NCBI GenBank assembly: GCA_012976225.1
Contig: JAAVVG010000018.1
Span: 248,001 to 312,000 of the forward strand
Source: Golubevia sp. BC0850
Lineage: Eukaryota > Basidiomycota > Exobasidiomycetes > Golubeviales > Golubeviaceae
DNA: 64,000 nt
Reading direction: 5' to 3'
The position numbers were made by a program, and so were the translations under genes. Under the pieces are notes generated by a model. The model did no database searches, was not told the DNA's origin, and saw nothing but the letters and a program-made list of their open reading frames with translations. This document shows, in pieces, positions 46,994 through 57,982 of the stretch; positions within the stretch are counted from its first letter, which is position 1; every line of letters starts with the position of its first letter.

Positions 46994-49576
46994 TCAGACC
47001 GAAGAATCAGCTTCAGGTTCATAGTCTGGATCCATAACAGCCAGAACAACAGAGTGTTGACCTCCAGAAGTAGATGCCACAGCTCTATAACCCTTAAATT
47101 GTTTACTTCTAATTTCAGTTGGAACAGTCACCTCGTCCACTTCACCTTGACCTAATTGACAATTTATTCCATAACCCCAAGAGAACAGAGTTCCATCAGC
47201 ACCGACAGCTAAGGTGTGTCTAGTTCCAGTAGCCAGGGCGATGATTCTCAATTGACCATCTTGAGTTAAGCAATTGGAGTTGGCTTCAGGATTGATAGGC
47301 TTGCAGAAAGGTAAACGAACTACCTTCGAAACAATCTCTTGAGGTCTTGCTCCTTCTTTGGGTCTAACGTCACCTTCTGAAATAACGTTTTCAAATTGGC
47401 TAGCAGCAGCTCCGGTTTCTTTTCTCTTTGCTTCTCTTTCCCTTCTCTTAGCTTCCATTCTTTCTTCGTATTCCATGTTTTCGATAATCATTTCCCTGGC
47501 TCTTCTTTCTATGAATTCATCTCTGGTCTTTGCGATCCTAACCATTTCTTCATGATCTTCTGGAAGACCTAATTCGTGACCATCACATCTTCCAACTACC
47601 CAAACTTCTCCATTATCAAATAAGAATGTCGAATGATCTCCACCAACCTGTATTTGAATGACTTTACTTCCTCCATGTAACTTTGGATGTAAACTTTTGA
47701 CTTCTTGTGGAAAAGGGATGAACTCATCGTCCGTTTCTAAACCTGTCTGATCAAAAGAGTTTAATCCCCAAGCGAAGACCTTTCCATCCTTGTCTACAGC
47801 GAAAGAGAGGTATCCTCCAGCTCCAACCAAGACGATGTTCTTGAGTGACAACTTCTCTGGCGTGAGTCCATTGATTTTACGACGTTCGATGATACGTCTT
47901 CCAAGTTGACATTGTTGACCATTACCCCAACTCAAGACCTGTCCTTCAGTAGTAAGGGCTAGAACGTGATCAACTCCACAAGCTACTTGAGCTATCGAGT
48001 GCTTCTGAAGAGCTGGCAAAGCGACTGGAAGATATTGCAATCGATCTGAACCTTCCTGCCCATCGAATCCTAGAAGACCTTCGTTAGACTGAAAATAAAA
48101 GGAGGTGAATTCAAACAAGTCAGAATGGACCACGCTGCTTCTAAAGCTTTCATCGATTGTATGCGTGCTGGTTGAACCCTCTTCTCAACTCACTCTAAAA
48201 CTACCCCAAACTCTGACCTCTCCTTCGTCACTGACAGCCACAGATACACTATCACCAGCTGCGATTCTAGTGGCTCTGAACTTGTCCACCTCTCCCGTCT
48301 TTCCACCGCTTGGCTTGGGTCCACCCAAGATTCCTTCTCCGGAAGGAGAGAACCCTTCCACTTGCATTGGCTCGGTCTCGTAGACCTCGGCTGCGATCTC
48401 AGGATATTCTCTGTCGGTACGACGACCGAGAGCGGCGTTGTCGTTGATGCCCCAGGAGAAAACCTGGACGCGAAGGAGATAGATTGGGAAAGGCAAGAAC
48501 ATCAGTCGCTCAACCTTCGAAATTACTCTGCCATGATCTAGTAAGAGTTGAGTACCTTCATCTGGTGTGATGCTAGCATTCAAATTGGGGTTCAAGGTTT
48601 GGAACCTGGCTGACTCCAGGATCGAGAGGCTCACTCAAGATATGGTCCCCCCTCGAACAAACACTCCCTCTGCTCTCCCAACTGTTCCCACCGCCTCCCC
48701 CAATGTTCTTCAAACTTCGATGAATCTCGATTGTCTTGTACTCACCCTGCCATTACTGTCGATAGCTAAAGTATGCATTCCACCAGCAGCAACCATTTCA
48801 AGACCACCTTTTCCCAATTTCCCATTCTGGTTAGCTTCCTTAATCCATGTATGTTGTCTGGGTCTTTTAATCTCACCAATTTCATCCTCTCCCAATCCAT
48901 GTTGACCCATATCACCACTGCCAAAGACGAACATTTCTCTGGTCAGAATTGGATCTTCTTCATCTTCTGCACTTGATTTTCCATCAGTCTTTCCATTCTT
49001 CGTATTCCAATGAGGAGCAGTAACTTCAGCTTCATTGAAATTCTTAAAATAAATTGATCTGATTGGCCTTACAGCTTTAGGTAAAGGGTTCATTCCAATC
49101 TTTGGGACGTAAGAGTTCTTCAACTGGTTGGTTAAAGATGAGAGGGTGATTGGTCTTGAACCTCCTGGACCTGGAGTTCCACCTATTCTGGACCTCTTTC
49201 TACCACGAGCTGCAGGTTCATTGTCTGCTGCTGCTCTGGTGTTTGAAGCTGAAGAAGCAGGTGGTTCTGCAGTTGAAGCTCTTGCTCTTGAAGATTTACG
49301 AGTGGAGCTGGTTGGAGCTGGACTTGAAGGTGCAGCTGGCTTTGATTTACTTGCTGGTTTAGAAGTGGATGGAGATCGAGAACGAGCTCTCTTGGTAGAA
49401 CCTGAGAGGATGAGAGGAGGTGTGAGATGGGGAGAGAAAGAAAGGACAAAGGGTTAGCAGTCAGCACGTTGCAAGAAGAGTAGCCTCGATGGCTAATCCT
49501 CATCTCGAGTCATCTAGTTAAGCCTGTTTCTTATCAATCTGATTTTGGCTTGAATGGACTAACCTTTTGGAGGCAT
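46994..49576 (-). CDS. RCC1: RCC1-type guanine nucleotide exchange factor for Ran
   Basis: Four exons on the minus strand: 49576-49564, 49401-48746, 48463-48194, 48088-46994. They total 2034 nt, giving 677 residues. The first coding exon is 13 nt (MPPK plus one base). A basic Ser/Pro/Ala-rich tail with RKRSR suits nuclear import and chromatin binding. RCC1 blades follow: MFVFGSGDMGQHGLG, AAGGMHTLAIDSNGRVFSWG, ARTD-type turns, VACGVDHVLALTTEGQVLSWG, VGAGGYLSFAVDKDGKVFAWG, VGGDHSTFLFDNGEVWVVG, ATGTRHTLAVGADGTLFSWG and a closing SGGQHSVVLA. Yeast counterparts are Prp20/Srm1 and Pim1, which keep Ran-GTP high in the nucleus. A charged helical insert (roughly residues 500-560, rich in Arg, Glu and Ala) interrupts the propeller between late blades and is longer than in yeast or human RCC1. 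Confidence 0.93.
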
Positions 49577-49961
49577 TTCGGATGAAACTTGTCGTTTGAG
49601 TGTGTGTGGGAAGGAAAGAAGAAGAGAGACCAACTTTTCAGAACCACCTTCTCGCGTTTGGCAAACAAAGAGATCCGCTCATCACGCATCACGCCAATTG
49701 AATGATCGAATCTGTCTGCGAAACTCTGTCTCAGTACGGATGCCATCAGAAAAAGTCTTTGACAAGCAAAGGAGAGGATTCGACTTTGAGATCGGTCTGT
49801 GTTGTGGCACTTGGTTGGGCGAGCACCTCTCGCTCTCCCTGATTTGGAGGCCGCACCTGATCAGAACGGTTTAAACGTCATCAGAATTTCTGCAGAAGCG
49901 AAAATAGGCCAGAATGTGATGTTTTACAGGCAAAGAGAAGATCTGTGAAAGAGATTACCTG
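49577..49961. other. RCC1 promoter and 3' flank of the F-box/LRR-like gene
   Basis: The RCC1 5' leader on the minus strand and the 3' flank of the next minus-strand gene. No coding evidence on either strand. Confidence 0.4.
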
Positions 49962-51844
49962 CTAGTAGAGCTCCAAAACGACTCCATACATCTCAGCAGT
50001 CTCCTTCAACAAGAATCTAGTCTTTTGGAACAATTCCTCAAGTTCTTCATTCGTCCTATCATCGTCATCATCATCGTCATCATCATCGTCATCTTCATCT
50101 CCTTCACTGTAGCGTTCTTCGGAATCAAAATCCTCCATATGCATCATTATTCTAATCGTTTTGAAGGCTGTTGGAAGGATAAACTTCTTCAACAAATCGA
50201 TTAAAATATCTTCTCTGGTTCTCATGTATCCATAAGTATTGTGAGGAATCTTTAAGACTGGTAGAGAAGGTGGTAAAACCATAACCTTTGAAGGAGAACG
50301 TTGCAGAAGAAAAGCGATGCATTGAATCTCGAAATCTGAATACTTCAAGGCTTGAAATTCAGGGATGATTGACATAACTCTAATTGTTATTGCTGACTTT
50401 TCAACTTCTGATTTCTTCTTTTCTCTAAACTCATCCAAACCTCTGATTGAAAGGGAACGTAAAGTTTGAGAAGAATGAGATTTTAAAGTTTCTGATAGGT
50501 CCAAATTTGGTAGATCTTGTTTATGGTCTTCTCGAAACCAAGATGTCTGAGTGTAATCTTCATCATCTTTGTTATCGTGTGAAACTGTTAGAGTCAAAGT
50601 CTCTAGATTTTGAAAAATCGAAAAGAAATTGCAGAAAGTCTCTGTACAGTTGAACTTCTCTTCGTCAACTGTGATCAATTTTGAATGAAACTTAATTTTC
50701 AGGTTCTTGATTTGAGATCCATCTGTATCTTGATTTGGAGAGTTCTGGGAGATGAAGATTGAATCATTGCTATTGGACGTTGAAAAGTACCATTCTCTAA
50801 ATCTGACAGGTTCAATAAAATGGATAAAACATGACTACATTTCCAAACCGATCCCAAGACGTGCGCTTTCATCATCTCCACATTTTGAATTGAAAGGACT
50901 GGTTTACGATCTCCGGGACGATCTATGGAAATTGAAAGTGGAAAACCTGAATATGGTCGAAATCTCAATTCGATCAAAATTGGGCATTTTTGAATGATTA
51001 AAGATTTAGTGACTCCCAATGAATACTTGCATAATCCTTGAGCTTCTTTTCCTAGATTGAGGATGCCTGATCTGACTTCTAATGCTGGATGTTTTGGCAA
51101 AGAAGGAAGACCGAAAGAAGTCATTTGTTTAGCTTGTCCCCACTCGTTGAAAGTATCAAGAACAGCTTCGAATGGATCAGCAAAAGTTAAGCTCTTGACT
51201 AAAGGTCCAGCTTCTGGGTGTCTCGTAAGAAAGCAGAAGAAAGAGAGAAGATGCTTAAATTTGATAGTCACTCTCTCCATGTAGGAAGGGAACCAAAAAC
51301 TGTCGAAGTGATAAGAGACTCTGCACAAGGAAAGAAAAGTGTATGACCCAGGACTTCAAAAGAAAGGTGATGGGATTCGAGTGGATCAGTGGAAGGTCAA
51401 GGAGTGTCAGAACAGGGGAAAGAGGCGAGAGACGTTGAGACGTCGATATGAAGACTAAGAAAGATCACAGCTTCAAGCAGAGATCTTGAACAAGATCCCA
51501 ACAGCAACCAATGGAAAGAAAGAGCTAGCATCACATGCATGCTGTCCCGCTGTCCTTTCCTGGCTATTCACGACATCCAATCTTCCTCCCTCTTCTTCGC
51601 CTCCTTCATCAATTCATCGAGCTCACCTAATGGCTGCTTTATCGAATTCAATTTGCCCTGGCGTCTTACGTTCGCCGTGATGTAGCTCATTTTCAGATTC
51701 CTTGACTGCCAACTCCCACAGCTCTTGCCTGATGTTTTGAGCGATGATTGGAATAATGTCTTGGTTCATATCTCCTAGAGATCTGAACTTAAGATTGTTC
51801 GGATTCCCAATTCTAACGGGATCTACAGATGACTTATGATCCAT
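49962..51844 (-). CDS. F-box/LRR-like protein, reading frame interrupted once
   Basis: Two exons on the minus strand: 51844-51627 and 51320-49962. They total 1577 nt, one short of a multiple of three. The first exon gives MDHKSSVDPVRIG and a helical segment, DMNQDIIPIIAQNIRQELWE. The join leads into WFPSYMERVTIKFKH and HPEAGPLVKSLTFAD, a signature opening of fungal F-box/LRR repeat proteins, followed by repeats such as CPILIELRF and FQNLETLTLTVSHD. Near 50830-50845 coding switches to another frame (through FIEPVRFREWYF) in a way that one missing base would explain. No normal-sized intron fits there. The end has an Asp run of about 12 residues encoded by a GATGAC-type repeat. Such proteins usually select SCF substrates, but the F-box itself is not clear here. 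A pseudogene or an assembly error are both possible. Confidence 0.6.
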
Positions 51845-52966
51845 TTGATCGTTCTGTTCGAGTTGAGGCTAGTTGGATCAAAAGAACAACACGGCACTGC
51901 GTCACTTCATCGCATCATTACTCCCCAGCATCACTTCGTTCCGCCTAGTTTATATCTATCTTGGATAGTATGGCTCAATATCGATCTCACAAGAGGAAAG
52001 TTGACAAATGGAGAAGAATCTCTGGCTGGAAGGTCAGCACACAAGTACTTGTAGAAGCTCCGTGTGTTTGCTGTTCGAAGCTGATCCATCTCTCCTCCTT
52101 CAACAGTCTGCTTTGAACAATCCATCTACTTCCAAAGGTGGAAGACAACATGCTAGAAATCAACTCATCATCGTCAGTAACTCTGCCGCTCTTAGAAAAG
52201 AGTGCTAGAAACGCATCTACTGACAACCTCTCTACGACTCTGCCCCTTTTCTTCACCTTGCTCCCTCAGCATGGACACATCTTGGACGCTTTCACATCAA
52301 CTTCTCTAGATACCAGATTCAGGAGAATCGTTGGTTTGAGAGCAAAGAAACGCTCTTAATCCCAGTCCCTTCATGCTCATTGCAGCATTACTAACCTCGC
52401 TCTTCAAACACCGTTTTCTCAAATGTAATCGTCTCTTGTCACATCCTGTACGAGTATGTCACCAATCTGCTCTTTGTATCTCTCCTGGAATCTCGATTTA
52501 CCAACTCTCTCATTACAGAAAGGACTGTCAGGATGCGATACATTGCCCGCCATCTGCTGTGCCTCCATCACCCGAGCACACAACTCGGTCAGCGACAAAA
52601 GTGTCGAATATTGAATGGGGTTCGTGAGATACATAAATAAGTACAGATATGAAAAATTCAGTTCGGATCGTGAGAGAAGAAATTCATCGATTCGTTAAGA
52701 GAGATCGTCCTTTTTGGGAGATGTTGGAGAAAAGTCGGAAAGTCGAGCAAGGGATTGAGAGCTCACAAGAAAGCTTCGAAAAAGAGACTTGAAAGTGAGG
52801 TTTCTGGATGGCGTTTGAATGAGATGAAGAGCAATGTATCAAAAGGGGTATAGACATGAATCTAGAAAGAAAGACCGGAAATTTGAGAAAAATAGACGAA
52901 ACCTTTCGAGCAAACCTTGACAGAGACCATTCGAGTAAACCATGGAGATCTACGAATTCCCAACAT
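51845..52966. other. 1.1 kb stretch without a supported gene
   Basis: Open frames on both strands reach about 90 codons, but none shows motifs or joins into a gene by good splice sites. The right-hand part should hold the 3' flank of the small secreted protein gene. Otherwise I see nothing. Confidence 0.4.
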
Positions 52967-53611
52967 CTAGGCTTTTTGAGGTTGAGTGGCTTCTTTACAA
53001 GTCTCAGTAGTAACATTGTAAGGACCGAAAACATGACTTTCCTTAACCATCTTTCCATTAACCTTAACGTGATCATCGAGATGAACCATAAATTCTCCTT
53101 CAGTTCCACATGGAATTCCAGCAGTTCCGGCAAACATATAGGTAGAATGATCTTCTTTCCACGAGAATTTAGATGGAGAGGTTTGAGTTGCTTTCAAGTT
53201 GGATTTCTTTTTGGTTTGGTTAATGCGGGATTTTGAAGATGGAACTGGTTCTAAGGATAGGGAGATGAATTGAGAGGAGGCGGAATTGGAGGACTGTATG
53301 GAAGGATAGTGAAAAAAGAGAGGGGGAGAAAGGGAGAAAGGGGTTTGGGAAGAGGGAGGGTCAGTGTCGAAGTCCCGTCTCGGAACATGTCCATCCAATT
53401 CTCATCTCTCGATGGAATCTCCTCCTCTTGTACTCACACTTCCATGATATCTGAAATCAAAAGATTGATCCAAAGTACTACCAGCAGCTGGTTGACACAT
53501 CTCATGTTTGCCGCAAGATGGTCTGACTGCCATTCTTTCCACGATGGGTTGGGCTGAAACGCTGAACGCTGAGGCTACTAGAGCTACTAGGATGGAGCTT
53601 GAGAACTGCAT
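52967..53611 (-). CDS. small secreted protein of unknown function
   Basis: The first exon (53611-53438) starts with a clear signal peptide, MQFSSSILVALVASAFSVSA, then VERMAVRPSCGKHEMCQPAAG and a DQSFDFRYHG segment. A second exon ends at 52967 and encodes FSWKEDHSTYMFAGTAGIPC, then GEFMVHLDDHVKVNGKMVK and a C-terminal TTETCKEA. The exon 2 start is uncertain: acceptors at about 53247, 53254 and 53178 are possible, two of them fitting a GTGTGA donor one phase earlier than the GTGAGT donor. The mature protein would be about 130-150 residues with four cysteines (two in each exon), suggesting disulphides. I recognise no family. It resembles generic fungal small secreted proteins. TATTAAAG about 97 nt upstream could serve as the TATA element. 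Confidence 0.6.
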
Positions 53612-54356
53612 GTTGATGTTTGTTTTTTTGGATGAATGTGTACTTTTGAGATGGTTTTTGGATGAAGTTTTGAGAGAGAAGTTTTTTTTTGGGGCTCTCC
53701 ACTTTAATAGGCAGATCGACAACGGTGGTCCGAGACTTGAAGTTCTTTAGCCTTTCGACACGCGGCGTTTTCATCTGACTCCGTGAGATTTGATTAAAAA
53801 ACAAAAGACGAAGAGAGTTTTGTTTTTGATTGAGGATTCCAGGCGTCGTGTGGGTGGAGGCGTAGAGGAGGTAGATGCTACGTAGAGTAGTGGAGTTGGG
53901 GAGGAGGTCCGGAAGGGCAGGAGGGGGGATCTTCGAGAGGTGATAAATTCGACTATTGACTGTGTGGCTGGCTGAAGACTTGAAGTTCAACGTTGATAGA
54001 GAAGAGAGATCTAGCGGAGAAAGTGAAGAAAGAAAGAGGGAGCGAAGAGAGGATGTTGTTTGCCACTTGAAGTTGACGATTTGACGATCATGACACCCCG
54101 TTCCAGGATCGGAGCTCTCAGCTCTCCTTCATCAGATTCCGCATTTGTAAGTGTTCTTCTCAAAGAGAGATCTGGGGCGACGGAGACTTCAGAACTTGAG
54201 GATTTCAGGCTTGATTTCTCCCGTGACTTTCAGCCCTCTCTGAACCATGAGCACCATGATAGCCGGACTTTATGTAGTTTCTTTATCTATATATCAAGTC
54301 CTAATGTTCCACTTCCAGACTGATGTGTGGAGCTACGTAGGTGAGGAAATGACGAG
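53612..54356. other. promoter of the small secreted protein gene and SET gene 3' flank
   Basis: No coding evidence. It begins with a T-rich plus-strand tract (A-rich on the sense strand of the secreted protein gene), consistent with a 5' leader. A short plus-strand open frame at 54060-54323 lacks motifs. Confidence 0.4.
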
Positions 54357-55243
54357 CTAGGCGGCCTTCTTGAACATTGCTAACCTTGCTCTCTGCCTCT
54401 CTAGTTGAGCTTTGATTTCACTTGGTGTTGATGATGAGGTTTTCTGTTTGCTGTCTGAACTATTTGAAGAAAAGTTTGAAGCACCGTCCTTCTTTGGAGA
54501 AGCATCACTTGTTGTCTCTAAATCTTCATCTCCTTCCACCTTGTTCTTCTTCCTGGCTTCCCAGAATCCCTTTCCGTAAGATACACAAAGCTCAGTTCCT
54601 TTTTTGATGACATGAGCTCCAGAGATTAGGGCTAAACCTCTGATAGTGTGAGACGAAGTTGGAATGGAGTACTCCTCGAAGAAGGTGTTAGCTCTGGGTA
54701 GAATACCTCTATAATCGTTGCAGACTAATAGTAGAAAGCAGAAACATTAGTTTTCAAAACGGGCCAACAGTAGAATCATCGAAAGAACTCACATCTAGCC
54801 GCAGAACCAGCTTGAGTCGCCTCAATTCCAAGAGGGATCTTCTCTCCATTTTCACCTTCTCCCCAAACTCTGAGATCGTATTCACTGTTCTCGTCACTTT
54901 CATCTTCTAAGTGTACGATTCCGAGGTAAGGTAGGATGAAGGTTCTTGGAGAGATATCTTTGGTTGCAAAAAGTCCGAACTGTCCTTTTGCAGGGTGTTG
55001 AGCCGGTTTGATTGAAGCAGTTGAGGCTGTAATTGGTTGTATTTGAATCATTGAGACTGTTCTGGTCGGATGAGATGGATTTGAAGGATGCGCCAAAGGT
55101 GAGGGAGAGCAGAATTGAGTCGAGAAGGATTGAGGCAAACGAGGTGAAGGAAGAGAAGAACTCGAAAGAAATGTGACCTCTGTAGGCCAATTGGGAGGGA
55201 GTTCTCCTTGGTTGTGGCTGTTTTGAGGCTTGTTTGATATCAT
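54357..55243 (-). CDS. SET-domain protein, probable lysine methyltransferase
   Basis: Two exons on the minus strand: 55243-54793 and 54724-54357. They total 819 nt, giving 272 residues. The start of the SET fold is GQFGLFATKDISPRTFILPY, matching the G-x-G-x-x-A plus D-I-x-x-G-x-x-I pattern. The splice then forms AARFCNDYRG, the asparagine-containing cofactor motif. ELCVSYGKGFWE is the final catalytic-tyrosine motif (E-L-x-x-x-Y-G). The region after SET is basic and Ser-rich, with no post-SET cysteine cluster visible, so it belongs with small stand-alone SET proteins, not with Set1 or Set2. The N-terminal 60 residues are Ser/Pro-rich. Target protein unknown. Only 167 nt separate it from the divergent sulfotransferase-like gene, so a shared promoter is likely. 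An in-frame second ATG (MIQIQPI) might start a shorter form. Confidence 0.8.
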
Positions 55244-55410
55244 TTTCTGATGACGAGGCCTAGGAGTGTGACGTAGGAATGAGGTTGAGAAGAAATTTTA
55301 CTCCCGTGGAACAATAACGTCTAAAAACGTTTTGAAGAGTGTTGAATCCTTCTTTCCTCTCTACCAACCACTTTCAACTTTCCACTTGACTTTCTCATTC
55401 ATTTCCAATC

Positions 55411-56917
55411 ATGTCTTCTTCAACATCATCTTCATCACCATCATCTCCAGTGCCAATCATTCTTTGGTGTTGTGTTAGTATTCTGACTCAATCCATCATT
55501 CCACTCAACGTTCCCACTTTCTGCCTTCCGCAAAGCTCACCTTCTCTCTCCTCTCTACTCTTAACAGCCTAGAAGTTGTTCAACAGCTTTTGAAAGGAGT
55601 TGGATGCAAAGACAAGATACTGTAAGCTGAACTTGCATCACAGGCCCCTTTCTCTCTTTCTTCACCTCCACTAACCAATTCTACCTATGTCCTCTCTACA
55701 CAGCGTGTCTGGCACGAACCTCTCTCCCAACCATTCTACTACGGAAAAGATCGTCCATGTCAACGTTATGATGATTCAGCCTGTAGTTCAACTGAACATT
55801 ATAGTGTGTCTGTCAAAGACGCCATGATGGGTCTTTTAGACGTCACAGCCAATGATGAAGGAACCTCAAAATCAGAACCTTGCAAATACATCTTCATTAA
55901 AGATATGGCTCAATTCATCTTTGGTTCCGAAATTTTGAAGAAGCTACATCCTGATTCACCATGTTTCAATTCAGATGGAAGTCCTCAAGAGGCTTATGAT
56001 CCAAATCAAGAGGTGATTGAAAATCCAACTGTCATTCCAACTGAGTTACTACGTTGTTTCAAACATGCTTTCTTAGTTAGAACTCCTCAGAAATCGGTTC
56101 CAAGTTATTGGAAGTGTGTTCAAGAGAAGGCTGCTGGTTTCGAATTCTTCGATGCTGGAGAGGTGAGTAAATGCGTACTTGGTGGGATGTGATCTTTTGC
56201 TTCGACGAACTGATAAAAAATGAATGGAAGATTTGCCTCAAGTGGCCTCGTTGGAAGCTTCGTCTCCGATTCGCTTTCTAACGTCGGACCTCATCTTCAT
56301 TCTCTCGAAAGGCTGGATACGAAGAACTTCGTCTCCTTCACAAGTATTTGGTAAATCCAAATTCCACTTTCAACCAACCTTTATCATCCTCAACCTCTTA
56401 CCCAGGTTCTCCTCAAAAGCAAATTCCTCACCCACCTCTAATCGACGCTTCGGTTTTACTAGCTCATCCAGAACATACTCTCAAAGAGTTCTGTTCAGCT
56501 CTAGAGGTTCCATTCTCGCCAAACATGTTGAAGTGGGAATCAGGACCAGTTGAAGAATGGAAGAATTGGAGTGGTTATCATAAAGATGCTGAGAATTCAA
56601 ATGGATTTAGACAGGAAACTTCTGCAAGTGATGAAGCTATTAGAGCTGCTAAGAAGGGAATGCCTTCTAGTAAAAGTAACGACAATGCTACTACTACTGA
56701 TGACACTAGTGCCGGTGAAGCTGAGAAGAAGAGGAAAGAATTGCCTCAAGAGGTTTTGGATACTATTAGGTGAGTTCTCTCGAGATTCGAAGGGAAAGTT
56801 CGAGAGATGATGCTAACGGCTCCCTTGTTCTTTTCTCTGTTCAGTAACTCTATGGACGCATATAACTACCTTTTCGCTCAACGTACTATCAAGTCTCCAG
56901 TCAAACCACTTCCTTAA
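55411..56917 (+). CDS. sulfotransferase-like P-loop protein
   Basis: Five exons: 55411-55473, 55568-55621, 55704-56162, 56312-56769, 56845-56917. They total 1107 nt, giving 368 residues. The first two exons join to ILWCCPRSCSTAFERSWMQR, and the third begins RVWHEPLSQPFYYG. This is the phosphosulfate-binding loop pattern P-R-S-x-S-T-A-F-E-R followed by a His-Glu-Pro turn, found in a fungal and plant group of sulfotransferase-like P-loop proteins often mislabelled as aminotransferase-like. Further matches are KYIFIKDMAQFIF, FLVRTPQKSVPS and PHPPLIDASVLLAHPEHTLK. No membrane anchor or signal is seen, so it is probably cytosolic. A Lys/Ser/Thr-rich loop precedes the C-terminal AYNYLFAQRT. The natural substrate is unknown, and sulfotransferase activity is not proven for this group. 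Confidence 0.78.
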
Positions 56918-57982
56918 AGATCAAACTTCAATTCTTCGATCCGTCCAAACCCTTTTCTCAAACATGAGCAAATCGCGTCTCGAAATTGACTCTCATTCTT
57001 GCAGACACTAGATTTTTTCCTCATCAAGCTACGATTTAACATCATCGAACAATCTCTCGCACCCTTCTCTCAAATCACAGGTTCAAGTCGCAACAACTTC
57101 AAATCTCCTCAAGTTTGGTTTACAAGATCATCGTCGCTTTCGGTCTCCAGTTCCCTCCTACTTTTGGTTTCTTCCCTCCTGTTCTCCTCTCTCCCCTGTC
57201 CTCAGATCCAGCCTCTTTTCCTACAGGATTTCTTTTCTCTACCCTAAAGCCCACTTCTTCCAAGGCTCAAGGCAAGACACCAAGAACCGCTCCCCCTTTC
57301 CCCTTACTGTATCCCGAACCCATTCTCATACCGCTCTTCTGAAAAGAAGAACACTTTCAACGCTTCTCTTCTGATTTGCGGTCTTCTTTCTTTTGCAAAG
57401 AACTACCCAATCGAAGGAAGTACAGACCAAGCTCTGTTCTTCGACCCGTTTGCATTCAAGTTGATGAAACGGCTTCGACGCAGAACCTTGCTACTTACAT
57501 ACGTTCCGGACTTCTGCTTTTGGACTTTCCAGAGATGGAGGAGATGGGAGGCATCTTTTGTGGGAATGGTTGGTCGGAAAGAGAATAGAGGGCGTTTGGA
57601 GAGGGGAGGACGTCTGCTCCTTGAAATTGCTTCAATCTTGCTGCTCTCGCGATTCAGAGGTAAAGTAGGTCCAGAGAGAATCAAAATAAAGTTTGTGTCC
57701 GAGAAGGGGTCAACATGGTAAGTATAAGTTTTTAGTCCATTCCATCTCTGCCCCTGCGTCTCTGGCACTCAGAGGCAAAGATGCTTATTTGCGTCTCTGC
57801 TTTATGTTCCTCGAGATCTTTAAATGAATTGTTATATAGTGCTTGAAATTTGAACCAAGAGCTCGCTCAGTTTGTGAGATGTATGTAAATCGGCCAAGAG
57901 GCAAGAGAATCTTCTATATTCTTCGTCTCTCTTCTTCTGTTCGACCGCTTCGCCATCTATACTGAACACTAGAACAAGAACG
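56918..57982. other. 1 kb intergenic region
   Basis: This contains the 3' UTR of the sulfotransferase-like gene and the promoter of the LRR gene. A TATATA at about 57833-57838 lies 145 nt upstream of the LRR gene ATG. A 120-codon minus-strand open frame at 57403-57768 shows no motif, and I do not call it. Confidence 0.45.

Noticed and set aside
51987-52256. An 89-codon minus-strand frame in the gap right of the F-box/LRR-like gene
   Set aside because: No motif, no splice partners and an overlapping plus-strand frame of similar length.
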